Part shown: positions 46,615 to 55,601 of the stretch, piece by piece
How the letters are laid out: every line of letters begins with the position of its first letter
Numbering within the stretch: position 1 is the first letter of the stretch
Assembly: GCF_002156385.1 (NCBI RefSeq)
Contig: NZ_MVJM01000001.1
Coordinates: 244,662-308,661 of the forward strand
Source of the DNA: Halalkalibacter urbisdiaboli
GTDB lineage: Bacteria > Bacillota > Bacilli > Bacillales > Bacillaceae_D
Length of the DNA stretch: 64,000 bases
Direction: 5' to 3'
Program-made: the position numbers and the translations under genes
Notes under the pieces: model-generated
What the model saw: the letters and a program-made list of their open reading frames with translations, nothing else
Database searches by the model: none
Told to the model about the DNA's origin: nothing

Positions 46615-46626
46615 CTTCATCTCTTT

Positions 46627-48105
46627 TTATAAAATAATCGCAATAAGTCCGCCAGAACCTTCGTTGATGATACGTTCTAATGTTTCCTTTAGCTTATAGC
46701 GAGCATTTTCCGGCATAAGTGAAAGCTTAGCCGAAATTCCTTCTCGAACAATGGAATTTAATGAGCGACCAAAAATGTCTGAGTTCCAAATCGATAATGG
46801 ATTTTCTTCAAAATCCTGCATTAAATAACGAACTAGTTCTTCACTCTGCTTCTCTGTACCAATAATTGGTGCAAACTCTGATTCAACATCGACTTTAATC
46901 ATATGAATTGATGGTGCAACAGCCTTTAATCGAACACCAAACCTAGAACCTTGACGAATAATTTCAGGTTCATCAAGACTCATGTCAGTAAGAGCTGGAG
47001 CGGCGATACCATAGCCTGTTTGTTTCACCATTCTTAATGCATCAGAAACTTGATCGTACTCTGCTTTCGCATGAGCGAAGTCCTGCATTAGTTGAAGGAG
47101 ATGGTCTTTGCCACGGATTTCAACACCGACCACTTCTTTAAGTACTTGGTCATATAAGTCATCTGGTGCAAAAAGGTCAATTTCAGCAATTCCATGACCC
47201 ATTTCAATTCCTGCAAGGCGTGCATCATCAATGAATTCATACTCAGCAAAATGACCGACTACTCTGTCAACATCACGAAGACGCTTAATGTCTTTCACGG
47301 TTTCGCGAACAGACTCTTCATAGCTTTGACGCAACCAATGATCCTCTTTAAGTACCATGACCCAGCTTGGAAGATTAACGTTTACCTCATGAACTGGAAA
47401 TTCAAATAATACTTCACGAAGTACATTATTAATATCCGCATCCGTCATGCTCTCAATGCTCATAGCTAATACAGGAATATCATGTTCTTCTGCTAACTCA
47501 GCACGAAGCTGTTCTGTATCAGGGTGGTGCGGGCGCACACTATTCACAATCATAATAAACGGCTTTCCAACTTCTTTTAATTCCTCTACAACACGAGTCT
47601 CTGACTCAAGATAATCCTGACGTGGGATATCGCCAATCGAACCATCTGTCGTCACAAGCACACCTAATGTTGAGTGTTCTTGAATTACCTTTCTTGTCCC
47701 TATTTCTGATGCTTCTTGAAATGGAATTGGCTCCTCATACCAAGGTGTATTAATCATACGTGGACCATTTTCGTCCTCGTAGCCTTTTGCCCCTGGTACA
47801 GCATAGCCGACACAATCAACAAGACGTACATTTACATCTAATCCTTCATCAACATGAATGGAAATCGCTTGATTTGGTACAAACTTAGGTTCTGTTGTCA
47901 TAATTTGCTTCCCAGCTGCACTTTGCGGAAGCTCATCTTGAGCACGAGCCCTCTCTGACTCATTTTCAATGTTCGGGAGTACAACTAACTCCATAAACTT
48001 TTTAATAAATGTTGACTTCCCTGTGCGAACTGCACCTACTACTCCGAGATAAATATCGCCACCTGTTCTTTCAGCGATATCCTTAAAAATATCAATTTTT
48101 TCCAC
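46627..48105 (-). CDS. spoIVA: Stage IV sporulation protein A, spore coat ATPase
   Basis: 492 aa, the exact B. subtilis length. A TRAFAC-class ATPase that polymerises on the forespore surface and forms the coat basement layer. Walker A is at GAVRTGKS (24-31), switch region DGSIGDIPRQDY, and MIVNSVRPHH; the C-terminal ~60 residues (RYKLKETLERIINEGSGGLI) serve anchoring. Starts with GTG after GGGAGGGG and has a sigma-E-type promoter. Confidence 0.97.
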   Translation of the reverse strand: MEKIDIFKDIAERTGGDIYLGVVGAVRTGKSTFIKKFMELVVLPNIENESERARAQDELPQSAAGKQIMTTEPKFVPNQAISIHVDEGLDVNVRLVDCVGYAVPGAKGYEDENGPRMINTPWYEEPIPFQEASEIGTRKVIQEHSTLGVLVTTDGSIGDIPRQDYLESETRVVEELKEVGKPFIMIVNSVRPHHPDTEQLRAELAEEHDIPVLAMSIESMTDADINNVLREVLFEFPVHEVNVNLPSWVMVLKEDHWLRQSYEESVRETVKDIKRLRDVDRVVGHFAEYEFIDDARLAGIEMGHGIAEIDLFAPDDLYDQVLKEVVGVEIRGKDHLLQLMQDFAHAKAEYDQVSDALRMVKQTGYGIAAPALTDMSLDEPEIIRQGSRFGVRLKAVAPSIHMIKVDVESEFAPIIGTEKQSEELVRYLMQDFEENPLSIWNSDIFGRSLNSIVREGISAKLSLMPENARYKLKETLERIINEGSGGLIAIIL

Positions 48106-48171
48106 GTGATCCCCTCCCGATCAAGTAAAGATTTGAGATTCGTCGAGTTCCGTAAACCTTGGACACTATCA

Positions 48172-48200
48172 TATCTATGATGTTGTCCAACAAATATGAC
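48172..48200 (-). promoter_or_regulatory. Sigma-E-type promoter of spoIVA
   Basis: Minus strand GTCATATT (48200-48193) and CATAGATA (48179-48172) with a 13-base spacer, close to the mother-cell sigma-E consensus (GTCATATT and CATACANT). Confidence 0.65.
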
Positions 48201-48274
48201 AACTCTTCGGAAAGAAGCATGATTATTATCGGTATCTCAACGTTCTCGTCTGCTACCGAGAAGGGGTGAAACCG

Positions 48275-48320
48275 AAAATGCCCCTTCCTCTGATATATAT
48301 ATCAAAGGAAGGAGCATTTT
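48275..48320 (-). terminator. Terminator after yphF
   Basis: AAAATGC(T)CCTTCCTTTGATAT / ATATCAGAGGAAGG(G)GCATTTT long stem, T run at the end. Symmetric, so it could also block transcription from the other side. Confidence 0.8.
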
Positions 48321-48337
48321 AGACCACTTTTTTTCAT

Positions 48338-49066
48338 TCAATTTTTATTTAAGCGGATGTGGTATTGCGGTTCACCGTTTTCATCCAATATATATGGAAT
48401 AGAACGAACCGGTACAATCGGGAAATGTTCAACTAGAATGCTGCGAAGATCTTCGTTTTCTCCAAACGAATGTTCAAATTCCTGTAAAGCCATATTAAGA
48501 TCAATTTTATAATCAATGACAATATCCCCATCGTTTGTTAATAATAACGGAAGTACCGTATTATAGTAAGGGCTCCGAACATGAGGCGCCTCCTTATAAT
48601 TCAAGGCCTCATGGTCAAGCTTAAAAAGACCTACGTCTAGCATTTCCTTAATCGGAGCATAGGTGTGTTTATTCATATATTGATTTAAACGCTTCTGTAG
48701 CTCCCTAATTTCGTTCATCGATCTTAAATCAATTACCTTTACTTCAGGTTCTTCTTCTACATTCACAAGTACATATTGGTACACACCGCTATTTTCAAAA
48801 GCCGTTGCGGGTGGCTGCTGAAGGTAACGAGGTACAAGTTGATTGAAATCAATTACATACCGCTGATAAAGTGGGGTAGATGCATCAAATGTACGAATGG
48901 GTAGGACTCCTGTATCAGCTTGGAATTGATTAACTGCTGTTTGAACGGCCTGAAGCTGATCAGGATACGATAATTGATTTTCTGCTTTCCGGTCATTCGG
49001 ATAAAAACAACCACTTAAAAGTATACTCACAACGAGACATACGGTGGTCATGAGCCATCTATTCAT
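48338..49066 (-). CDS. yphF: YphF, putative lipoprotein
   Basis: 242 aa. Signal peptide with lipobox ILLSGCFYPNDRK, so lipid-modified at Cys20 and exported. The mature part has no recognised catalytic motif. The gene lies upstream of spoIVA and downstream of yphE as in B. subtilis; expression in sporulation is suggested by context only. Weak ribosome site GGCGAG. Confidence 0.85.
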   Translation of the reverse strand: MNRWLMTTVCLVVSILLSGCFYPNDRKAENQLSYPDQLQAVQTAVNQFQADTGVLPIRTFDASTPLYQRYVIDFNQLVPRYLQQPPATAFENSGVYQYVLVNVEEEPEVKVIDLRSMNEIRELQKRLNQYMNKHTYAPIKEMLDVGLFKLDHEALNYKEAPHVRSPYYNTVLPLLLTNDGDIVIDYKIDLNMALQEFEHSFGENEDLRSILVEHFPIVPVRSIPYILDENGEPQYHIRLNKN

Positions 49067-49095
49067 GTAAAACTCGCCTGCCTCTATCTATTTTT

Positions 49096-49299
49096 TTATA
49101 GCGTTGCTGTTGGGCCACCAATAACAATTAAAAAAACAATGATTCCAGCAACCATCAAACAAACAAATGAAAATGCTAATACGATTTTTTGGATAATCCC
49201 TTTTAGTTTTGTCCGGCTAAAAATAGCTGCACCAGCAGAAATAAACATAAGTGCTAGCGCAAAAAAAGAAATCCACATGTTCATCATTGCTTGAGACAC
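49096..49299 (-). CDS. yphE: YphE, DUF2768 small membrane protein
   Basis: About 67 aa with two hydrophobic segments (MWISFFALALMFISAGAAIF and KIVLAFSFVCLMVAGIIVFLIVI). Function unknown. Start is uncertain: GTG at 49299 is 9 bases from AGGAGG; an ATG at 49305 would be only 3 bases from it. Gene order as in B. subtilis. Confidence 0.8.
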   Translation of the reverse strand: MSQAMMNMWISFFALALMFISAGAAIFSRTKLKGIIQKIVLAFSFVCLMVAGIIVFLIVIGGPTATL

Positions 49300-49564
49300 G
49301 TTCATCAACCTCCTACTATTCCAGCTTCTATTATAACACAAGCCTTTTTATCAACATAAGAAAAGCTTGTCTATAAAATGAACATAAAAAAAATGCCTCG
49401 AAGGCGTTGAATACACCTAAGAGACATCCGTGATAGAGGAGAAGAGTGGGGCACAATTCTCCTTTGACTAAACCCTTCGTATTGCACAGCCCTAATTTTA
49501 ATGTTCGTTCTATAAAAGTATATTCATCAATAGATAAGATGCGACAACAGTCGCCTAAACTTAA
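49300..49564 (-). other. Gap between spoVIF-like gene and yphE with several hairpins
   Basis: A 265-base stretch without a gene. On the minus strand it holds GCGAC-TGTT-GTCGC (just after the stop at 49565), GGAGAA/TTCTCC with loop TTGTGCCCCACTC (49438-49463), and GCCT-TCG-AGGC followed by eight T (terminator, about 49386-49406). It is either a long structured 3' UTR or an independent small RNA; I found no clear promoter. Confidence 0.4.
49386..49406 (-). terminator. Terminator after the spoVIF-like gene region
   Basis: Short stem GCCT/AGGC with a compact TCG loop, followed by ATTTTTTTT on the minus strand. Confidence 0.6.
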
Positions 49565-49831
49565 CTACTTTTTATTGAACATTTTTGCAAGAGAAGCAAA
49601 ATCCATTGGCATATCTTTATTTAAGATCGCTTGAACAATTTGGTCTTCCTTTGCTTTCGAAACAGGTTTATTCGCAAGTTTAGCCACTTGAGCAATTAAT
49701 TGTCTAACCGTTTGCTCATCCTGTAAATTTGCATTACTTACAGAATTGGCTAGCTTGAATAATTCATCAGGCTTAACATTTGTTTTCTTTTGAAGCTGAT
49801 CTAGTAATGGATTGTCATTCTTTTCAAACAT
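49565..49831 (-). CDS. Stage VI sporulation protein F family (SpoVIF/YjcC-like)
   Basis: 88 aa from the ATG at 49831 (MFEKNDNPLLDQLQKKTNVK) after GGAGGAGGGCG. The pattern TNVKPDELFKLANSVSNANLQDEQTVRQLI...ANKPVSKAKEDQIV matches SpoVIF, a spore coat assembly factor. In B. subtilis spoVIF is elsewhere; here it follows gpsA by 67 bases. No signal or membrane segment. Confidence 0.83.
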   Translation of the reverse strand: MFEKNDNPLLDQLQKKTNVKPDELFKLANSVSNANLQDEQTVRQLIAQVAKLANKPVSKAKEDQIVQAILNKDMPMDFASLAKMFNKK

Positions 49832-49898
49832 GAAGCGCCCTCCTCCATTCGTAGTTTCACGATATCGTATGCGAACTAGGAGAGTTTGTTGCAACATT

Positions 49899-50921
49899 TC
49901 AGTAAATCTGAAATTCCTCTACTTCATGTTTTCTGACACGGCCCATTAGTTCTTCAGCTGCATCACGTGGGTGAATACCATCAAATAGAACTGCATGGAG
50001 TGCAGCCGTTATTGGCATTTCAACGTTTAACTCCTGAGCCAATTCATGTGCCGCTTTTGTCGTCCGGATCCCTTCAACAACCATGCCCATTTTTTCTAAT
50101 ACCTCATCAAGAGATTGACCTTTTCCGATCATATGTCCTGCTCGCCAATTTCGAGAATGGACACTGGTACACGTAACAATTAAATCACCGAGTCCACTTA
50201 AACCAGCAAATGTTAGTGGATCCGCTCCAAGCTTAACTCCTAACCGAGTGATTTCAGCTAACCCTCTAGTCATGATCGCCGCTTTCGTATTATCACCTAA
50301 GCCTAAACCACTCGTTAAACCACAAACAAGGGCAATGATGTTTTTGAGAGCACCGCCAATTTCAACTCCGATTAAATCTTGATTCGTATAAACCCTAAAA
50401 TGTTGATTCATGAATAAATCTTGAGCAGCCTCTGAAGCTTCTTGCTTTTTAGATGATACTGTAACCGTTGTTGGTTGACGTAAGCTTACTTCCTCAGCAT
50501 GGCTCGGACCTGATAACACGACAACATCCTTTAGTTGATGTGATTGGAGACACTCCTCTTCAATCATTTCCGATATTCGTTTATGAGAACCTGGTTCAAT
50601 TCCTTTACTGGCATGAACCATTGTTACCGGTTGTTTTAACACCGTGATTAACTGTTGAACGGTTTCACGAATTGCTTTTGTAGGCACAACTAGCAATACG
50701 GTTTCTACTTGTGAAACTGCCTCTTCAAGATTCGTGTATCCCGTTATATTATCAGGAAGCTTAATATCAGGAAGGTATTTTTTATTCGTTTTTTGTTCAT
50801 TTATTTCCTTTATTTGTTCCTCGCGCCTTCCCCATAAACGAACATCATGTTGATTATCAGCAAGGACTATGGCTAAGGCCGTTCCCCAACTACCTGCGCC
50901 AATGACAGCAACCTTTGCCAT
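49899..50921 (-). CDS. gpsA: Glycerol-3-phosphate dehydrogenase [NAD(P)+]
   Basis: 340 aa. Makes glycerol-3-phosphate from dihydroxyacetone phosphate for phospholipids. NAD loop IGAGSWGTALAIVLAD, SGPSHAEEVSLRQPTTV, and the catalytic-lysine region GVEIGGALKNIIALVCG. ATG after AAGGAG. Works with PlsY (next gene upstream) and PlsC (56849). Confidence 0.96.
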   Translation of the reverse strand: MAKVAVIGAGSWGTALAIVLADNQHDVRLWGRREEQIKEINEQKTNKKYLPDIKLPDNITGYTNLEEAVSQVETVLLVVPTKAIRETVQQLITVLKQPVTMVHASKGIEPGSHKRISEMIEEECLQSHQLKDVVVLSGPSHAEEVSLRQPTTVTVSSKKQEASEAAQDLFMNQHFRVYTNQDLIGVEIGGALKNIIALVCGLTSGLGLGDNTKAAIMTRGLAEITRLGVKLGADPLTFAGLSGLGDLIVTCTSVHSRNWRAGHMIGKGQSLDEVLEKMGMVVEGIRTTKAAHELAQELNVEMPITAALHAVLFDGIHPRDAAEELMGRVRKHEVEEFQIY

Positions 50922-50957
50922 ACGATCAACTCCTTTTTACATTCTATTTTCTAATGA

Positions 50958-51575
50958 CTACTTTTTTTGTCCAATTTTACTCTCTGTTCCCGTGAACAAG
51001 CGTTGAATATTCGTGCGGTGACGCCAAAATGATAGGAGCGCAACAACGACTGTTAATACAATATAAAGAGATGGATAGTCGTATGTATGAAGAAAGATAG
51101 ACGTAAAAATTGGCGTAAATAAAACAAATAAGAGTGATCCAAGTGAAACGTAACGTGTTATAAAAATACTTATAATAGCAATAACCCCTGCAAATAATGC
51201 CGGAAAAAATACAAGACTCGCTAACACTCCAATTGTCGTTGCTACTCCTTTTCCACCGCGAAATCCATAATAAACAGGCCAATTATGCCCTAAAATTGCC
51301 GCAAGTCCGGCGATTGCTGGAAATAAACCACTGTCATTTGGTGCTAGGAAAACACCAATCCAAACAGCTATAACCCCTTTGAATATATCTAGTGCTAATA
51401 CACTTACTGCCGGGCCTACGCCTAAAACTCTTAACGTATTCGTCGCCCCGGCATTCCCACTTCCATGCTGACGGATATCTACTTTTTTTATTTTTTTTGC
51501 AATAATGTAACTGAAGCTAATTGACCCTAATAAATAGCCAATTAGCGCAGTTACAATAAGCACAATCGTATTCAT
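50958..51575 (-). CDS. plsY: Glycerol-3-phosphate acyltransferase PlsY
   Basis: 205 aa, five membrane helices. Acyl-phosphate-dependent enzyme. Motif 1 HGSGNAGATNTLRVLG, motif 2 FRGGKGVATTIGV, motif 3 toward the C-terminus. Produces lysophosphatidate from the gpsA product. ATG after GGGG. Confidence 0.95.
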   Translation of the reverse strand: MNTIVLIVTALIGYLLGSISFSYIIAKKIKKVDIRQHGSGNAGATNTLRVLGVGPAVSVLALDIFKGVIAVWIGVFLAPNDSGLFPAIAGLAAILGHNWPVYYGFRGGKGVATTIGVLASLVFFPALFAGVIAIISIFITRYVSLGSLLFVLFTPIFTSIFLHTYDYPSLYIVLTVVVALLSFWRHRTNIQRLFTGTESKIGQKK

Positions 51576-51593
51576 AGCTTACCCCATTTCCGA

Positions 51594-52907
51594 TTAATCG
51601 TTTTTCTTCCGCGCTAAAATTTTAATCGGTGTTCCCTCAAACTCAAAAGTTGCGCGAAGGCGATTTTCCAAAAAGCGTTCATAAGAAAAATGCATTAATT
51701 CGGGTTCATTAACGAAGAAAACAAAGGTTGGTGGTCCAACAGCTACTTGTGTCACGTAATTAATTTTCAATCGTTTTCCTTTATCTGTTGGTGTTGGATT
51801 CATAGCGACTGCGTCCATCACCATATCGTTTAAGACATGAGTTGGTACTCGAAGTGTATGATTTTCTGCAACCCGGTTAACTGTTGGTAGCACATGCTGT
51901 AATCTTTGCTTTGTCTTCGCAGAAAGGAATAATATCGGTGCATAGGTTAAGAACAAAAATTCATCTCGTATTTTTTGTTCAAACTCCCGCATCGTTTTAT
52001 CGTCCTTTTCAATGACATCCCATTTGTTAACAACGATGACAACAGCACGACCAGCCTCATGTGCATAGCCAGCAATTTTTTTATCTTGCTCGATAATTCC
52101 CTCTTCTGCGTTAATGACGACAAGAACTACATTTGAACGTTCAATCGCCTTTAAAGAACGAAGAACACTGTATTTTTCAGTACTTTCATATACTTTTCCT
52201 CTTTTTCTCATTCCGGCAGTGTCAATGAGTACGTATTCTTGTTCATCACGAGTAAAAGGAGTGTCAATCGCATCACGTGTTGTACCAGGAATATTACTTA
52301 CAATAACTCGTTCTTCTCCAAGCATTGCATTGACTAGTGATGACTTTCCTACGTTTGGTCGCCCAATTAACGATATGCGTATCGTGTCCTCATCATACAT
52401 ATCATCTTCCTCAGGAGGAAAATGCTTAACAACCTCATCTAGCATATCCCCTAACCCAAGGCCATGTGAACCAGAGATTGGGAAAGGCTCACCCATCCCT
52501 AACGAGTAAAATTCATATAATTGCTCCTGCATATCAGGATTATCAATTTTATTTACCGCCAAAACGATAGGCTTTTTTGAACGAAATAGCAATTTAGCCA
52601 CTTCTTGATCAGCCGATGTTATTCCTTCACGTCCATTAACAATAAACACGATCACATCCGCTTCTTCAATAGCTAATTCTGCCTGCTCTCGCATTTGTAT
52701 TAGCAGTGGCTCATCTCCAAGCTCAATTCCTCCGGTATCAATAAGGTTGAATTCACGATTTAGCCACTCGCCTTTGCTATATAAGCGATCACGTGTTACC
52801 CCTGGCATATCTTCGACGATTGCGACACGCTCTCCTACTATTCGGTTAAAAATTGTAGATTTTCCTACATTCGGACGTCCGACGATCGCTACAATTGGTT
52901 TCGACAT
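51594..52907 (-). CDS. der: Der (EngA), ribosome assembly GTPase
   Basis: 437 aa with two consecutive GTPase domains, unique to this family: P-loops [12 protein letters not shown] (about 10) and [12 protein letters not shown] (about 185), G3 DTGG and DTAG, G4 NKID and NKWD. C-terminal KH-like domain ([20 protein letters not shown]). Needed for 50S subunit maturation. Followed by plsY-gpsA. Confidence 0.97.
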   Translation of the reverse strand: MSKPIVAIVGRPNVGKSTIFNRIVGERVAIVEDMPGVTRDRLYSKGEWLNREFNLIDTGGIELGDEPLLIQMREQAELAIEEADVIVFIVNGREGITSADQEVAKLLFRSKKPIVLAVNKIDNPDMQEQLYEFYSLGMGEPFPISGSHGLGLGDMLDEVVKHFPPEEDDMYDEDTIRISLIGRPNVGKSSLVNAMLGEERVIVSNIPGTTRDAIDTPFTRDEQEYVLIDTAGMRKRGKVYESTEKYSVLRSLKAIERSNVVLVVINAEEGIIEQDKKIAGYAHEAGRAVVIVVNKWDVIEKDDKTMREFEQKIRDEFLFLTYAPILFLSAKTKQRLQHVLPTVNRVAENHTLRVPTHVLNDMVMDAVAMNPTPTDKGKRLKINYVTQVAVGPPTFVFFVNEPELMHFSYERFLENRLRATFEFEGTPIKILARKKND

Positions 52908-53000
52908 ATCGTCACACCCTTTCTGTTTTCACTTTTATGTGTAAATCTTACCAAGATAACTTATTTATTCTACTAAAACTTAAGGAACTTGTCGACCCTG

Positions 53001-53606
53001 TTATGCTTCAACAACGGTGGAATTCTTTTTTTCCTGAATGAGTGTCGAGATTTTCTGCAAAAGAAAATGAATAAACCATACGGTACTATTAACAGTTAGG
53101 CTCAACGCCATAATATCAAAAAAATATAAACTGCCTACTGTTGCTGTCATAAACAGTTTTTTCACAATCATTGTGTACATCCATTCTCCTTGCAATAAGC
53201 CTGACATCGTCACTAAGAACCGGTTTTTCCATGTCGAAAACGTGAAATATGCCATACCAAATATGATTGCACTTATGACAAGACGTGAGTCGTAGAGGCT
53301 AATGACAGGATCATACAGTAAAATCAAATGGTACGAAGCATAAGCCGATGCAATTATACAAGAAATCAAACTAGTATATAACAGAGTAGGCCAACGCATT
53401 TTTCTAAAATGAAAGCTGCAATAAACCACGGCAACAATATAGCCGAAGTTCACATGATAACCCACTATCTCGCCTTGATGAGGAATTAAAATAATTAATA
53501 ATAGGATAAATATGGCTAAATAAAGCCTTGCCTTTGTTTTAGGTAACAAAAACGTCACCAAAGCCCATGCCATCCAGCCGAACCAATAAATAAACACACC
53601 ATCCAC
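53001..53606 (-). CDS. yphA: YphA, multi-pass membrane protein
   Basis: 201 aa with six hydrophobic segments (FIYWFGWMAWALVTFLL, YLAIFILLLIILIP, FGYIVAVVYCSF, LISCIIASAYASYHLILL, VISAIIFGMAYFTFS, SLTVNSTVWFIHFLL). No catalytic motif; function unknown. Position between der and ypfD/fni as in B. subtilis. GTG start after GGAGGTG. Confidence 0.82.
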   Translation of the reverse strand: MDGVFIYWFGWMAWALVTFLLPKTKARLYLAIFILLLIILIPHQGEIVGYHVNFGYIVAVVYCSFHFRKMRWPTLLYTSLISCIIASAYASYHLILLYDPVISLYDSRLVISAIIFGMAYFTFSTWKNRFLVTMSGLLQGEWMYTMIVKKLFMTATVGSLYFFDIMALSLTVNSTVWFIHFLLQKISTLIQEKKNSTVVEA

Positions 53607-53717
53607 ACAATTTCACCTCCACTTTAAGTATCGACGGTTTCAAAAAAACCTAACCATTAATAATTCATAAAGTTCACGAAGTCATGAAACACTATATATG
53701 AAAAGGAGGAGAGCAAA

Positions 53718-53852
53718 TTGGGTAAAGATAGAATGGAAAAAAAGCAAAAACAGAATCACCAAGTCGACCCTGATCGTGATCAAAGCTTAGATTACCCCGG
53801 TTCTGCTAAGCTTCAAAGTCCTGAGCAGGCTCGAAAGCAACAACGACGTTAA
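53718..53852 (+). CDS. ypzI: YpzI family small protein
   Basis: 44 aa, starting with TTG after AAAGGAGG. It contains GKDRMEKKQKQNHQ, DPDRDQSLDYPGSAKLQSPE and ARKQQRR, matching the YpzI family of small, highly polar proteins in Bacillus. Function unknown. It is too short for ordinary gene finding. A GAGACCT/AGGTCTC hairpin follows. Confidence 0.85.
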   Translation: MGKDRMEKKQKQNHQVDPDRDQSLDYPGSAKLQSPEQARKQQRR

Positions 53853-53865
53853 TCCATATAAACTA

Positions 53866-53893
53866 GAGACCTGTGTACTAAAACATAGGTCTC
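53866..53893 (+). repeat. Hairpin between ypzI and the DUF421 gene
   Basis: GAGACCT(G)TGT / ACA(T)AGGTCTC with a 6-base loop. There is no T run, so it is not a clear terminator; it might stabilise the upstream message or limit read-through. Confidence 0.45.
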
Positions 53894-53911
53894 CCGTAAT
53901 CGGAGGCTGTT

Positions 53912-54505
53912 ATGGAGTTATCGCTTATTTTAAAATCAACGGTACTTGTTTTTACCGGGGTTCTCTTGCTTCGGATTGCAGGTAGAAAATCAATCTCACA
54001 AATGACAATGGCACAAACCGTCATTATGATTTCAATTGGGTCCATCATTATTCAACCGATCATTGAAACGAGCGTCATAAGAACCATAGTTGCATCGATT
54101 GTTTTTATTGCTGCGTTAATATTCATGGAGTGGATTCAAACAAAATCTAATCAAGTTGAAAAATTTCTCACCGGTGAAGCAAAAATTGTCATTGACAATG
54201 GTCAGCCGAATACACCAGTTTTAAAAAAATTAAGAATGACCGTGGATCAATTAGAAATGCGGCTACGTCAGCAAGGGATCGATAACATTTCCGATGTAAA
54301 AACAGCGACGCTCGAACCGAATGGCCAACTCGGGTATGAATTATTTCCAGAGAATAAACCTTTAACGGTGAAAGAATTTAAAAAGCTTATGACAAATTAC
54401 ATGCCACAAGCTTCACAAACTTATTCGGAGCAACAAACGGAAAACTTATTTACCGAGGTTAAACAGAAAAATCATTCAAAGCCGATAAAATCCCGTCTTC
54501 AATAA
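53912..54505 (+). CDS. DUF421 membrane protein (YetF/YrbG family)
   Basis: 197 aa. Three hydrophobic segments in the first 75 residues with the family stretch RIAGRKSISQMTMAQTVIMISIGSII, then a cytosolic domain (LKKLRMTVDQLEMRLRQQGIDNISDVKTATLEPNGQLGYEL). This is the YetF family, membrane proteins linked in Bacillus to spore germination and stress but not understood. ATG after CGGAGG; ends in a terminator shared with fni. Confidence 0.87.
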   Translation: MELSLILKSTVLVFTGVLLLRIAGRKSISQMTMAQTVIMISIGSIIIQPIIETSVIRTIVASIVFIAALIFMEWIQTKSNQVEKFLTGEAKIVIDNGQPNTPVLKKLRMTVDQLEMRLRQQGIDNISDVKTATLEPNGQLGYELFPENKPLTVKEFKKLMTNYMPQASQTYSEQQTENLFTEVKQKNHSKPIKSRLQ

Positions 54506-54506
54506 G

Positions 54507-54538
54507 AAAAAGGCTACTAGTTGATAAGCAGCCTTTTT
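54507..54538. terminator. Bidirectional terminator between the DUF421 gene and fni
   Basis: AAAAAGGCT / AGCCTTTTT stem: A-rich on the left, T-rich on the right, so active for both convergent genes. Confidence 0.85.
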
Positions 54539-54539
54539 C

Positions 54540-55589
54540 TTATTTATTTCTTTTGTTTGCTAAATCTAATCCTCGCTGTTGACACCATTGTAACGTATTA
54601 CCGGAAAGTACTACTGGTACAGTTGAAAATTCCTCAACCCTTTGGAGGTTTAATGCTGTCATGATGAAGCGAAGATCTTCTTTAATATCATTTATTTCAT
54701 CGATTAATGCTTCCTGTCCTTGCTCGATTAGAATTTTCAAAAAATGTCCAGCGAAGCCTGTTGCAGTAGCTCCAAGCGATAAAGCTTTAGCGACCTCAAG
54801 ACCTGATTGGATTCCTCCTGAAGCAATTACATTCATTTCTGGTTGACTGTGAATAACTTCTAGAATGGAACAAGTAGTCGGAATTCCCCATTCATTAAAG
54901 AACGCTAAATGTCGTTTTCGGCGTTCATTCTCAATTTTTGAGAAGTTTGTCCCTCCAAACCCTCCAACATCAACAATCGTTACACCAATTTCAGAAAGAG
55001 CGTTTGCTGTCTCTTTACTCATTCCATAGCCTACCTCTTTAATAATAATCGGAATATCAAGGGAGGTAGCAATTGCTTCAATTCGATTCCGGGTTCCTGT
55101 GAAATCCCGATCTCCTTCTGGCATAACTAACTCTTGAATAACGTTAACATGTATTTGCAGAGCATTGGCTTCAACCATATCGACAGCACGTTTTGCTTGC
55201 TCAACCGTTGCTTCACTTCCTAGGTTCGCAAAAACAATTCCTTTAGGATTCACCTGCCGAACGACTTCATAGCTAGCTCTTTGTTCTGGCTCCTTAATAG
55301 CCGCCATTTGTGAGCCAACAGCCATTCCAATGTTACAAAAAGCAGCTACTTCAGCAAACTTTTGATTAATTTCTTTCGTCTTTTCACCGCCGCCACCAGT
55401 CATCGCATTGATAAAAATCGGCGAACCGAGAACCAGTTCGCCGATTTTTGTTGAGAGATCCATGTCAAAAACATTTTGTTCAGAAAGACTTTGATGAACA
55501 AATCGTATCTCTTCAAACCCGTGGGAGCGCTGCTGGCCAGTTTTTAACGCGTGGTTAATATGGTCAAGTTTTCGTGCAGCACGACTCAC
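54540..55589 (-). CDS. fni: Isopentenyl-diphosphate delta-isomerase type 2
   Basis: 349 aa from the GTG at 55589, giving [20 protein letters not shown], equivalent to the B. subtilis N-terminus and total length. FMN enzyme interconverting IPP and DMAPP, supplying HepS/HepT. Motifs: [72 protein letters not shown]. Confidence 0.95.
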   Translation of the reverse strand: MSRAARKLDHINHALKTGQQRSHGFEEIRFVHQSLSEQNVFDMDLSTKIGELVLGSPIFINAMTGGGGEKTKEINQKFAEVAAFCNIGMAVGSQMAAIKEPEQRASYEVVRQVNPKGIVFANLGSEATVEQAKRAVDMVEANALQIHVNVIQELVMPEGDRDFTGTRNRIEAIATSLDIPIIIKEVGYGMSKETANALSEIGVTIVDVGGFGGTNFSKIENERRKRHLAFFNEWGIPTTCSILEVIHSQPEMNVIASGGIQSGLEVAKALSLGATATGFAGHFLKILIEQGQEALIDEINDIKEDLRFIMTALNLQRVEEFSTVPVVLSGNTLQWCQQRGLDLANKRNK

Positions 55590-55601
55590 GCTCATCACCT
55601 T

